Assembly (NCBI GenBank): GCA_030141605.1
Contig: JAQGDQ010000059.1
Coordinates: forward strand, 494,001 to 558,000
Direction of reading: 5' to 3'
DNA length: 64,000 nucleotides
Source of the DNA: Tubiluchus corallicola
Taxonomy: Eukaryota > Priapulida > Priapulimorpha > Priapulimorphida > Tubiluchidae
The notes below the pieces were generated by a model. The model worked only from the letters and a program-made list of their open reading frames with translations. It made no database searches and was not told the DNA's origin. Numbering within the stretch: position 1 is the stretch's first letter; every line of letters begins with the position of its first letter. A program made the position numbers and the translations under genes. This document shows, one piece after another, positions 32,126 to 43,884 of the stretch.

Positions 32126-33817
32126 TGTATAATGATAAACCTGCAAATTGCCACACCCAAAACTAGTTCTATCTTCATGCGCACCGTTTATAACACCCTA
32201 TAAAACATGTAAATTTGAACTCCCGCGATGACCGTTAGGCGCAGCCATTTTAATGATAGTTCGTTTGAAACATGTTTTGATAACATTAAGTAAAGTTTGA
32301 AAAAATAATCAGAGCATTCGTAGCATACATGTTGTTAATTAAGTAAAATTTTAAATTACTGTATCTTGTTAATAAGATTAAAAATACGTTTTTGGCTAAT
32401 GGGTGGCGCACCCTGGAAGGTGAATCGGCGACATTTTACCAATTGGCACAAACATTTTAAATTATTGGTCTAGTTACATAAGTCTTTCCAGCAGGTAAGT
32501 GAAATGCTAAGTAATATAGATTTGCACGGAAAGTTTTTTGGGTCATAATTTAACATTGCCTTTTCTTCCCCTGATTTACATGGCATAGTGACGTCATGTA
32601 ATGGCGCCGTCGGAACAGTATTGCGGGAAATTTAAAATGAAAACAAACGAAAATTCCTTTCAACGCGAATGCGATATGTGCATAAAATTGCTGTAAAGTA
32701 GTATAATTTTTAAGGCGATTTTTCTGAAACCTACTTCAGGTACCCATTTTCTTGTCCTTTAAAAAACGAAACTTTATTGATTTGTCATTGTGTTCAGTAA
32801 CGACAACTGAATAATAGTCACCTCTCTGTCCTGATCTAATGTTATAGTTATAACGTATTCGCAAAATATCAGAATGAGCATCCGCTTCACTGAAGACAAT
32901 TTTTGCGTAAGAATACAGACGTGAAGTTTACGTCTAACAACTGAAGGCAATTCAATTTAAGACTTCCAGAAATGTCACATACAATACAATTAAACACATT
33001 CTAGCAGCATTTGTAACGCTCTTGTAACCTTGCTAAATGAATTCTTCCAGCATTACCAGCATAACCGAAATGAGATCATTGCAAACGGAAACGGCAGTTT
33101 CTCGAGTTAAACACAATCTAATCCTGTTGAAAGAAAGCCAGTTTACACGTAGTTTTTATTATATGTTTATTGTTCAATATGATCACCGAAATTTAGATTG
33201 TAAGCTAGTTGCATTCCCAGATATTTTATTTTTGACTTGCTCAAAGAACGCATTGTTGCAGCTTACAAGTAGGTTTATGAGCTCTGAAGTAGCTAATTTT
33301 ATCGAAGTCCAAATAACATTAATTTCGTTTTTCTCAGAGATAACACACTGACAGTAAGCCATTGGGATGGTGGAACGTTCAGAATCCAAAAATTATTTAC
33401 TTCACGCTATGAATTACTGTTAAAAAATAAAAATGTATCATCAGTATACATAAAACACTTTATTCTGGAACATATATGTGGTAATTCCTCATTGTATATA
33501 TAATTGGTATAACGTACAAATCATAACCACAAGCGTCAGTATAACGCTAATATCAGAATACACTATATAATGCAGAAAGTTAATAAAGACAGACAACTTT
33601 CTAACACACCGCAAGATTTTTCAGAAGCATAAACAATACGTACTAAAGCGTAAATTATTAATGGTGCAGTAGCCTACGTAGCATTTTTTTGTCCAGTGGG
33701 AAATGCTCCTGTTCATTTTAATACTATATATTCTTTTAAAGTTTAGGATGTGCAAATTGGAAAAACAGTGTTACTTTTTAAGCAAATATAAGTTCAAAAT
33801 TCAAGATAGTGTCCAAG

Positions 33818-33949
33818 ATGGCTGATAATGATGGTGAAAAAGCGCCGAAATCTGCTTTTGCGACACTTTCTACAGTTACATTTAAAAAAATTCGATACGC
33901 CAAAGCTTTGAAAGCAATAGCCCTTAACCTAATTCTAGTAAAATTTTAT
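33818..33949 (+). CDS. Possible first coding exon of an unidentified gene (44 codons)
   Basis: An ATG in a good animal initiation context (CCAAGATGG) opens 44 codons starting MADNDGEKAPKSAF and ending in an exact GTAAGT donor at 33950, phase 0. The segment has a charged start, then TFKKIRYAKALKAIAL and a hydrophobic end, as if leading into a membrane helix. FKK..KAIAL loosely recalls the start of TMEM230-like proteins, but that is too weak to name it. Without splicing the frame ends five codons later. No partner exon was found downstream. It may be a chance frame: the same AAGATGGCTG word occurs in a repeat at 45.7 kb. Confidence 0.35.
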
Positions 33950-34247
33950 GTAAGTCTACCTTGACAGTGACAGAATAAAAATCGCTTCTAAATAATATAA
34001 TCATCTTAAAAACAGAATCTTGCTCAGTTTTTCTTTTGTTTATAGCTGACAGAAATATTGAAATATAAAAGCAACGCCTTGCAAGACTTTACGAAACATA
34101 TTTAGACCATTTAAATTGTCTAAATCTAATGGCTACATAAAACAAATAATGCAAACTAAGACAGACATATATCAAGAGCAAGACTGACATAATAGAGTCA
34201 ATGACCTAGCATCATCTTAAGGGCATAATTACCATTACTTAAACATT

Positions 34248-34440
34248 GGCTTCACGCGTGGATAAAAAATCTGTAAGTCTGCCTAACAGATGGCAATAGT
34301 AACTAAATCTCTCATGATTAATGTTCTGTGGCTTCCCCTCATAGGCTTCACATTTGGATAAAAACCTGTAAATGTTTCCAACAGGTGGCTCTCGTAACTA
34401 AATCACTAGCGATGAATGTTTGCATTAGTGCTCAATTTCA
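34248..34440 (+). repeat. Tandem pair, ~96-bp period
   Basis: GGCTTCACGCGTGGATAAAA at 34248 recurs as GGCTTCACATTTGGATAAAA at 34344. Both are followed by CTGTAA..., CAACAG.TGGC or variants, GTAACTAAATC.CT and GATTAATGTT/GATGAATGTT. Identity is about 75-80%. Confidence 0.7.
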
Positions 34441-35754
34441 ACAACCCAGGAAAATGAGTGAACATTTAGGATTCTCTTCAGGGCCTGTCTCTTAACAATA
34501 TTATTTTTGAAGTAAAAAAAGAAAAATCGAGCCTCAAAATCTATCCTGTTAACAAGTTTCCTGCGCCAACATTTTCAATTTAGATTTCGCGTGACAATTT
34601 TTGAAAATGAAAATTGCCAAAAAGAGGCATTTTATAATACAAAATGCTAAATTTTGATTTTCATAAAGTTCTTTAGGCGAAACGGCATAAGTAAGGGAAA
34701 TGCATGGGTTTCTGAAGCAGCAACCTAAGACCTAGTTTCTCGGAATTGCAGCATAAACATCTATACAGTGTTCACAAAACGGTTTCAATTCAGACATATT
34801 CTAATCTGACCTAATTAAAGCTATAGCTAAAAGTCATTGTAACCACCCAAAATGCTACCAAAATTGATAAAAAATTGAATTTTTTTCATTTCCACGTTAC
34901 AAAATACATATTAAAAGTAATTAATACTAAAAATTTAAAACTATGTGTTTAAGATAAAATATATATGTACATAATAAGATCTAAATATATGTACAGAATG
35001 TTACATATACGGTGGAAAAGGACTCTTTGAAGTCAAAATATGTCCGATTTTTCCTCTGTTGGTTATTTATTTTAGTTTAAATAACAATAGCTAGGTAAGT
35101 AGTTAGTAGTAAGTAGTTAAGTATCTAGTTAACTAGTAAAAGTTAACACATAAAAAGAGTAGATGTTTGCAAAATATCAATAAGAACATAAAAAATTAAT
35201 TTCAGCACAAAAAGTTATAATTATACCATACAAATACAAATGTATAGGTATCATACGCCGAAGTTATGTGTAGATGCAGCAGCTTGATATTTAATGGAGT
35301 GTTTCATTACAGGAGTAATTCATTGTATTTAGGAGTGTGAATTTTTTATGTTGTCTGGTTGCATAAAAATGTACGAGATTATTAAAGATAAATATAGATT
35401 TGAATACATCGGCTAACAAATTATTAACGTATCTATTTGCAAAACAACTAATTTTCTTGTCAATGAAGTTCCTATCAATACATGTACTTATTTTGCGGTC
35501 AGGTCTAACATTCTTACTTTTTGTAGGAAAAATTATACAATTAGTTGTTTTAATATTTAAACTTAATTTGTTGGCCTTGAACTATATACCGTGAGGTCTG
35601 TAAAATCTATGAAGATTGTCAAAAACAGCAATTTGAACTTTCCGCAAATTACTTAGGGTCATTTTTTCCAAAAAAAGTATTTGCTGATAATGTGAAACTT
35701 GTTCGCTGTTCATCGCGAATTGAGCAGCAGAGTGATTACTATGTCTGCTTAGTA

Positions 35755-35819
35755 ACCGAAGTTAAGCTACGTTAAGCCTGGTAAGTCAGTCACTGGATAA
35801 GTGATGGCTTTATACCTTG
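35755..35819 (+). repeat. 5S-rRNA-derived repeat copy A (SINE3-like or 5S pseudogene)
   Basis: ACCGAAGTTAAGC is followed by ACGTTAAGCCTGGTAAG, then ACTGGATAAGTGA and TATACC. It tracks the 3' half of metazoan 5S rRNA (ACCGAAGTTAAGC, GGGCCTGGTTAG, CTTGGATGGGTGACC, AATACC), including internal promoter boxes. The 5' half is not recognisable. Upstream GAATTG, CAGAG and AGTA words are shared in order with copy B, which suggests a dispersed family and not an isolated pseudogene. Confidence 0.6.
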
Positions 35820-36267
35820 CAACCAAAACATTGCCGCACCTAGTGTCAGAGGCACATCAGAGATTAGCCAGTTTCCACACGATCCTCTACAGCGAGTAGC
35901 CTCTGCCGTCGAGTACTCGATTTCAGCGTGCAGAATGTTAAATTGTGTTAAATAACATTCAGGCCACAATTTGGAAAAGTACAAATCATTCCTATTTGGA
36001 TGCATCTAACGCCGGCTGGGCTAAAAAAAGTCGATTTTTTACACAAGTCGATCGCTGGACGCTTAGAATAGGGGGGCTGCAAAAGAAAGGCGGGAAATCG
36101 GAAATATGAATGCATGTACTGAAAATAGAAATCTTGTAACTAATATGCTAATGACATGAGGCACACGTTAACATTTTATTGATGTAATGAGGCTTTTGGT
36201 AACAGGGAAATAATCTTCTGGCAAAAAATTCCACCTGTAAGAGGCCAGAAAGAAATAACACAATTTT

Positions 36268-36675
36268 TTGCTCCGCTCACAATATTCTCTCAAAATACCC
36301 CTAGCACGGTTACTTCCAGAATTCCCTGATTTGCGTGATTTACACAGCAATAGAATTAGCACTATGCCATTTGAATGTACATCAACTACATCCGTGCTCA
36401 ATAAACTGCTGAAGAAACTATTCATATTCGAGCTGACAGTCCCTTTCGACCTGAACATTGGAAAAGCACACCAGGTTAAAGAGAATAAATATGTAAGCTT
36501 GGTGGGAGACATTGAAGAAAACGGTTTTGAAGTACAATATTCTGCAATCGAGATTGGGAGTCGCGGATTCATTTCGAAAACCAATGAAAAGAAATTAAAC
36601 GTTTCAATAAACTTCTATTATCACAGCCGAACCACACGAAGTTTAAAGATTTTAACAAGAAAACTACAAAATTAG
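36268..36675 (+). pseudogene. Retroelement-derived fragment resembling R2-type C-terminal nuclease domain
   Basis: An open frame of 135 codons ends in KKLFIFELTVPFDLNIGKAH, with a following KENKY, SLVGDIEENGFEVQY and IEIGSRGFISKTNEKKL. The pattern (I/V)ELTVPFE..NI..AH..K..KY, then ExGSRGF, recurs in the C-terminus of invertebrate retroelement proteins, and I relate it to the restriction-like endonuclease of R2-like elements. The first third of the frame is not alignable, and the expected upstream R/K-P-D motif is not clear. No reverse transcriptase is visible upstream, so it is a fragment. Confidence 0.5.
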
Positions 36676-37956
36676 CTATCGTGTCATCTTTTATTATTTT
36701 TAAATAAAAAAAACGAACCTGCGTGGGTAGATCCAACCTTTTTAGTTCCGTAAATGTTTTTAGCACTGTTTCTCAATTTAAGTTTTATTAAATTAATTCT
36801 AGCAATAATTTTAGACAATATACAACTTTTTACAATATTGAAATCAACAATGTATTGAATTATTTTATCATGAAATTTGAATTCAATTCTGGGCCCTTTA
36901 ATCTGTAGTACACCAGCCTTTAGGACTACTATACATCTTCTGTGTATGTTTATACAGTGCTTGTCAGATTATATTTATCACAAATTTTATACTACCGTTG
37001 TGCTGTTGTAAAAGCTGAAAAGCATGTGGGCAGACTGTAGGTACTACAAAATGTGTCTGCATATGTTTAAAAGAAAAAAAAATTGGACAATTAAAGTAGT
37101 CTAGCTTAAGTTCTATATAGCTCTGCATTGCAGAAGAGAAGGATATACATGGTGTATTACTATACTTTTAATAATAGTTGTTATTCGTCATTGATTAAGC
37201 ATATAATATTATATACGGGAACAGAATGACTGAAATGATCCACAACCCAGAGGCTGCTGTTTTATTTTCAGTTCTGGGAAGAACTCGGCCAGTGTCAGCT
37301 AACTATTTCTACTTCAGTGTCTCTACTTCTGATGAAATTCTTGTGTGAAACTTTAACAAAAAAAAATTGACACACCTTCTGTAGCAAGCAATTAAATAAC
37401 AGTATTAGCTAAAAACAAGCGCGTGCAATTGTTGCAGTAAAGTATGTCGCTAATTCAATTTTTAAATACAATACTCTCTGGGCCTTAAATTGCTTCTCCT
37501 TTTTGCTAACTTTTGTACTTATAGTTTTCTTTCAGCCATCGGCAGAAAACGGTGTAATGAGTTTATTAGTGCAATCGATTACTTATAATAATATTCACCC
37601 GATAATGATGAATCTGTGCTTGAGGTCGTAATTAAATGTTGTAAACAGTGCTCAGCTTCTAGAACGATGTGAATACCTTACCATGAATACCTGCGGAAAA
37701 ATAAGTTCGCCATTCTCGCGGACGCAGTCGTCAGAAGCCAGGAGAATCACATAAATTTTGTAGGAAAAGACAACAGAACTACTGTTTCCTTGCAATGTAC
37801 TCAGGAAATATTAATGAGAAACTGTTAAATTTTACATTAGAAATTACATCAAAAACATGTGGATTGGACTTGGGTTGATCCAACCTCTGTATGGAACAGC
37901 CCCATCGCGCAATAATTATTGCTTCTGAGTTTGCAGCTTCAGTAAGCTTAGCGTAC

Positions 37957-39873
37957 ATTGATTTCCAAGATACTCTGGTGACGACAGCAAGAGACAAGAT
38001 TATAAATTGCTCATCATAGTGCTGCCATTGGTTCCATAATCCGAACTTTTTCTTCAAAGATGACCGACTATGTAAGTATGACACATTTATATTAGCTATA
38101 TTTTTACTCCAACCTAAAATGTGCTGATTTTATAAAAAGTAATGGTTGCTAAAATTTTATGAAAAAAAGCACAGCGATGTATTTTTCTCCCATAATATCA
38201 AATACATTTGGAACTAATTAAACAATTAGTGATTTTAAAATGATTTATTTAAAAGTAGTCCCATCGATACTAAGAAAACATATTTGAAAAATCGCACAGA
38301 AGTAAACAAATTCTATATCAAAATGTTTATAGTTCTGCCTGAGTTCTACATTACAAATAGTTATCATAAAACTAGTTAATAATTATCTGTCATCTACAGC
38401 AATTATATATCATTTAGTTAGTCATAACATTTTCTCAAATTTCAAAAACTTAAAATTTCCTCATTTTTCCATTTAGTAGCTATCATAATAGTCTAATTAT
38501 TGCTACAGATAATTTGCACCAAACTTTGCCATTGCTCACATTAGCTGCGACTGGAACCAGTTTTAGTTTTTTTATTGAAACCACCCAGCAGGTCTAATAA
38601 AATGCTGGGCCAAAATCAGAGGAAGACTGTCATTGAGGAAGACACTCAATAAAAAAAACAAAATTCCAAGTAATCAGATTTGAAAATGTAATAATCTGTA
38701 TATGTTTAATTCAGTCACTGCAATTTTTAGCGGGATATTCCAGATCCAAACCGAACGTTCAAAGCTAGTGCTACTGGAAGCAAACTAAATTTTTCCGACA
38801 GCTGATTAAAACAGCATCGACACTGACTGAAACAAAGAAAATAAACATAAGACAGAGTACGCTGAAAAAAATTGTGGCGTTTTTCAACACTGTCGATGAC
38901 ATAGCACGATTGATTTTCTAGATACTCAGATGACGACAGCAAGAGACAAGATGATAAATTGCTCATCATAGTGCTGCCATTGGTTCCATAATCCGAACTT
39001 TTTCTTCAAAGATGACCGACTGTGTGAGTATGGCGCATTTATATTAGCTATATTTTTTACCCCAACTTAAAATGTGCTAATTTTAAAAAAATAACGGTAG
39101 CTAAAATTTTATGAAAAAAAATCACAGCGACGCATATTTCTCCCACAATATGAAATACATTTTGAACTAATTAACCAATTAGAGATTTTAAAATGATTTA
39201 TTTAAAATTTGTCTCAACGATACTAAGAAAGTAGATTGAAAAAATCGCACAAAGGTAAACAAATTCTTTATCAAAATGTTTATAGCTCTGCCCGAGTACT
39301 ACATTACAAATAGTTATAATAAAACTAGTCAATGATTATCTGTCAACTATAGCCAACGTAGTTGACTAAATAATAATGTGGTCATAACATTTTGTCAAAT
39401 TTCGAAAACTTCATATTTTCTAATTTTTCCATTTAGTAACTTCCGTAGTAGTCTAGTTGTTGCTATAGATAATTTGCACCCAACTTTGCCGTTGTTCACA
39501 TTAGCACCGACTGGAACGCGTTTGTAGATTTTTTATTAATTGAAATGGCCCAGTAAGTCTAATAAAATGCAGGAGGCAAAATCTTTGTTCGGTCAAAATC
39601 AGAGGAAGAAGCTCAATGGGAAAAAACAAAATTCCAAGTAATCAGATTTGAAAATGTAATAGTCCGTATGCTTAATTCAGTCACTGCAATTTTTCACAAA
39701 TATTCCAGATTCAAACCGAACGCTCAAAGCTAGTGCTACTGAAAGCAAACTAAATTTTTCAGACAGCTGATTAAAACAGCATCGACACTGACTGAAACAA
39801 AGAAAATAAACGTAAGATAGAGTACGCTGAAAAAAGTTGCGGCGTGTTTTAATACTGTCGATGGCATAGCACG
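37957..39873 (+). repeat. Tandem duplication, two units of ~952 and ~965 bp
   Basis: Unit 1 (37957-38908) and unit 2 (38909-39873) share sequence over their whole length: TGACGACAGCAAGAGACAAG at 37979 and 38931, TGCCATTGGTTCCATAATCC, TGCTGAAAACAGC-type motifs, CAAAATTCCAAGTAATCAGA, and the end ACTGTCGATG.CATAGCACGA. Identity looks like 85-90%, with small indels. Minus-strand frames at 37779-38084 and 38727-38969 start within the matching part of each unit but diverge outside it. Function is unknown. Confidence 0.85.
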
Positions 39874-40039
39874 AAACTATGTTTTCAAGTTATTGCATTT
39901 TTTCCATTTTTTATGTTACACGTATTTTGGAATTTTTTCAGCTCCTCATTTTAAAGATATTTTAAGTTTTTTCTATTGAACAGGCTTCAGCACATGTTTA
40001 TTACGCTTTTCCTTGAATATTTTTAATTGTACAGATTTC

Positions 40040-40190
40040 GTTCATTCATTCATTCATTCATTCATTCATTCATTCATTCATTCATTCATTCATTCATTCA
40101 TTCATTCATTCATTCATTCATTCATTCATTCACTCATTCATTCACTCACTCGTTTCATTCATTCACTCATGAATTCACTCACTCACTCAT
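40040..40190 (+). repeat. (ATTC)n tetranucleotide microsatellite
   Basis: About 23 clean ATTC units become ACTC-interrupted after 40130. The Ser-Phe-Ile-His frames across it are artefacts. Confidence 0.95.
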
Positions 40191-40877
40191 TCGTTCGGTT
40201 GTTAATTTTTTTCATTTTTAAGGCAGATGAATATAGAACTCAGTTTGTTTACAATGTTTTGAATTGGACCATGCGAAAAGCTCTCTTGAGTGAATTGAAT
40301 TATTTATTGAAAAATTTCCTCCTTTTTAAGTTTGCATTGCCAGTTTTTCAAACAGCAGTCACGGTTTGCAGCCATTTTTCTCGCACGGATCACCTTCAAA
40401 AATGTCTTCAGCTCATCATAAAACATGAATTAAGTTTATAAATTATTATAACAAACAGCGATCGGTTTCAGCAATAGCTATTTTTAACATTACACAAACA
40501 TAATTTCGTAATCAACGTAATAAGGCAACTTAAGCAATTAACATTCGTCTTCCGTCCATTTAAATGATATCGCAGAGACGATAGAGCGTGTGCAAGCTAA
40601 ACTTTGCGAATGTACACCAGGTGAAGAGCGTTTGTTAGTGACCGTTAGTTAGTGATCTTTACCTTCGGGCCGTGACGTTGAAATTTTTTCGTTTTACATT
40701 TTCTCACAGGTCTGTCAAATTTATGCAATACTGTTTGGTAATCGTAGGGTTCAGTACTTCACACTATGTCAACGTTAAGCAGGAATCAAGTCGACGGTGA
40801 TTCGAAGTTATCAGGTCAAAAACCACAAAATGGACACGTGCGCGTACTTTGGGAAAGGTGGATAGTCGGGTGGTCAC

Positions 40878-40972
40878 GATAAGTGAATTGCAATCATTAG
40901 GCAACGCAGAGGCTGATCAGTAATCACCGGAGTTAAGTACTGGTATTTGTTCTGGGCGACAGTTTCGTTAAG
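40878..40972 (+). repeat. 5S-rRNA-derived repeat copy B
   Basis: ATCACCGGAGTTAAG (40923-40937) is followed by TTCTGGGCGACAG, resembling the ATCACCGAAGTTAAGC and GATGGGTGACCG segments of 5S rRNA. The upstream part shares the order GAATTG..GCA..CAGAG..GAT.AGTA with copy A. More diverged than copy A. Confidence 0.5.
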
Positions 40973-41942
40973 GAAGGCTATATTCAGATTTGAACGTGCC
41001 TGAACATGTCTTATCCTAAAAATCTTAGAAAATTATCTTTAGTAATAAATCAGATTCTGTTGTTTTCAGTTTACAATGTTAATATATATAAACTGAAATA
41101 AAAAACAACGCAAGCTTGAAAGCTGAACTCCAAGGCATGTATTCCTCATGAAAATTCTTTGTGATGTGTTAGCAACATACATTACATATATATATTACAT
41201 TGATGTTTTTCAAATTGTGCAATGCGTTCAACTGGCAAGTTTAAATGAGCAGCAATAAACGCGGTTATGGTAAAACCGATATGCACACGAGCATCCAAAT
41301 GTGATATAAAAATGGCTTTTAAAAGAATGTAGGGGCAGAAATAGCGTCATGCCCACTTTTATTTTTCTAACCTTTTCATCAGACTTGTGCAAACAATTAA
41401 TCTACTTATTGGAACGGTACTGTGTTTTCCTTGGCGTATATTTAACACCATAATTGGATTTTTATTGATCCCCAAAAGAACGACGATAAAATCATGGCTG
41501 GTGTTGTCTGATCGCTGCAATGTTAACTCCTGTCCAGTTAAACAGCATTTTACTTAGCATACTAAATCTTCTTAACACAAACAACTAGTATAGGCCTATT
41601 CTTCAGAAAACCATTATTTGCTATTCCTGTCAAAATGTTTTATAAAAAAAATCTGTTAGAAGCGTTATAATAAGCAGGTTTCGGCTAGCTTCATATTAAA
41701 AACTAATAGACTGGATAAACCGATTAACTGACATAAATTTATAAAATGACAAACTTATAAAATGACATAACTGAGGTCATTCCAAATACTATAAATTCTG
41801 TTCGAAAAAGCATGTGTACAAGTTCAGCCTAGAAGAACTAATAAAAAGTTTATAATTATGTCCTCCCAAATGTGTGATGGAAACAAAAGTTAAGAAATCT
41901 TAAAATATAAATCTACTACCTTATTCACAATCTTAAGGCAGG

Positions 41943-42363
41943 CTTTGGTCGACTTTGCGTAGCAACGCAACTGAGAGCAACTGGCGGCATACGGTATGCC
42001 GTTAGTTCCGAGTATATCCAGTCAACATAAGCAAGCTTTAGACCCAACTCCTCAACGCAACTCAGTTCAAGCGAGTTGCTCTTGTTCTAGCCGCAGCGTA
42101 CGGTATCCACCCAGTCGCATTCGATCCCAGAAATCTGAGCATTGTTCGCCGGTGATTAAGGTTCGGTCAGAGATTTTTTATATGCGTACGCTCAATCATC
42201 GTCGACCTAAGTAGTGTTGCGACTCGCAGGAACCCGTATCGTCCTAGTTGCCTGCAGTTGCTGTAAATCAGTCGCAGTAGTAGTCGCAGTCGCATAGACA
42301 GTGTGTCTACGACGGTTTCCGTCAGTTGAAACGAGTTGCGTAGCGTCGCAAGTCGACCTAAAT
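41943..42363 (+). mobile_element. MITE with ~30-bp terminal inverted repeats
   Basis: The left end (TTTGGTCGACTTTGCG, then TAGCAACGCAACT) matches the right end read on the minus strand (TTTAGGTCGACTTGCG, then ACGCTACGCAACT) with few differences. The interior is GC-rich relative to its surroundings, with runs of CGCAGT/AGTCGC and short palindromes (CATACGGTATGCC). The overlapping frames on both strands are by-products. Superfamily is uncertain: a 3-bp target duplication of PIF/Harbinger type is possible but not clean. Confidence 0.7.
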
Positions 42364-42689
42364 TTGTCTTTATACGCCGTTTTAAATAAAAAATAATTGT
42401 CCCTACTATCTTGAAATTGTGACGTCACGCCCACCCAAAAATCCACTTACATACGTGAAATAGTTACAATTCTTTCGAAAAATTCTTACGATAAGCTTAG
42501 GAAAACGTCGGATGTTTTGATTCTAAATATGGTGTCATGTTGCTACTTCAGTCACTCGGAAAGGTGCTCCGGTATTACTGCGCGAAATTATTTAGAATCC
42601 GTTGAAATAACCAATTGTCGAATATGGCGTCATCCCCGCATTCTTTAGATTCAGACGTCGCGTAAAAATGAAATTTCTCAGTGTCGTTC

Positions 42690-43510
42690 AATCTTATCTT
42701 ATCCTGTCCTATTCTGTCTTGTTCTGTCCCGTCTTGTCCTGTCCTGTCCCGTTCTTTCCAGATTATTCCCATTCAGTCCCATCCCATTTCATCCCATCTC
42801 ACCTATACATGTTATTTTCCCATCACATTCTCTCCCACGCTACCGTATTTTATAACTTATAATTTAATGGGTACAACGTAACTGTATCGTTCTGTATTGA
42901 TTTGTGTTGTTCTACACAGTGCTGTGCAGCTATTTTGTTTTGTTATGTCCTGTCCGTTCCAGATTCGTCCCACTCAGTCCCACCCACTTCATTCCATCCT
43001 CTTCCACGTTACTTTATCCCGTCACCTCCTGTCCTATGCTGTGGTATTCTATCATTTATAATTGATTTGTTATATAACGCCCTGCTAACTTCTGCTCCAT
43101 ACTGTGCTGTGCAGCTACACTCTCCTGTCGTGCACTGCCTTGTCGTGTCCTGTTCCTATCCTACCCTGTCCTGTTTTGTTCTCTTCTGCACCAGTCTGTC
43201 CTATCTGATATTGTTCTGTCCTGTTCTGTCTTATCCTATCCTGTTATATCACATTGTATATCAACCAGACCCGTCATCTTTCTTTTTTCTACCATTCTTC
43301 TTGAACCTTCTTTCTTATTTTTCCTTTTCGTTCTTTGCTTATTCTTTTCTATATTCTTTTTTCCTTTCATTTTTTTATTATTTCAGCTTTCTTTTCGTAT
43401 TTTTATATTTTATTTTTAGCCTTTCCTTTTGTTCGTTTTTCCTATTATTTCTTTTTTTCGTTCAGGTTTTTTCTTTATCCTTTCGTTATCCTTTCTTTCT
43501 TTTCATCATT
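42690..43510 (+). repeat. Long degenerate pyrimidine tract (CTGTC then TTTC units)
   Basis: From 42690 to about 43260 the + strand is dominated by decayed CCTGT/TCCCATC pentamers (CTGTCCTATTCTGTCTTG and similar), and from 43270 to 43510 by CTTTC/TTTTC units. The 209-codon frame is a low-complexity Phe/Ser/Leu reading with no protein signal. Confidence 0.85.
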
Positions 43511-43788
43511 TATTTTTACGAAAGCGAATAAAGGAAAAATAATAACGGAAAATGAAGTTAAGAAACACTTAATGCAGCCACAGATGTGAAATTTTGTGGC
43601 CTGACTATTGTACAATTTTAAAACTACAATTGCTATATACTGCGGAAAAAACAAAGCAATGATTCTAACGACATAAAGAGCGGAACGCATAGCTGTAATT
43701 TCCATTTCTAACCACCCATCAAATTATTATTGCGGTGATACACCATTAGAGGAAATAGATGCGATAAGCAGCTGAAAGGTAAACCTGT

Positions 43789-43884
43789 CTACTGATGTGC
43801 TAACGAATCGAGGTATTCGTGCTCTGTTTCCTGCTTCAGACGTGCTTCCGTCCACGGAAGATGCTGCGGCTCTCCATACATCAT
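43789..43884 (-). CDS. Short coding-like frame, unidentified
   Basis: The minus strand reads MMYGEPQHLPWTEARLKQE, then TEHEYLDSLAHQ and TAG. It is only 31 codons but of protein-like composition. A possible acceptor (CAATTAG) lies just before it and a possible donor (CA/GTAGAC) at its end. No neighbouring exon is recognised, and the family is unknown. Confidence 0.2.
   Translation of the reverse strand: MMYGEPQHLPWTEARLKQETEHEYLDSLAHQ

Larger units (their letters stand above)
32126..37956. other. Intergenic with fragments listed separately
   Basis: Between the LINE relic, the 33.8-kb exon candidate, the 34.2-kb tandem pair, 5S-derived copy A and the nuclease-like fragment, no further gene is supported. 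Overlapping frames at 33037-33389 are unassigned. Confidence 0.5.

Noticed and set aside
35755-35819. Functional 5S rRNA gene
   Set aside because: The 5' half is missing and stem positions are mutated.
40027-40221. Ser-Phe-Ile-His repeat protein
   Set aside because: Reading of the ATTC microsatellite.
42902-43531. 209-codon frame, the second longest in the window
   Set aside because: Low-complexity reading of a pyrimidine tract, with no domain or splice support.
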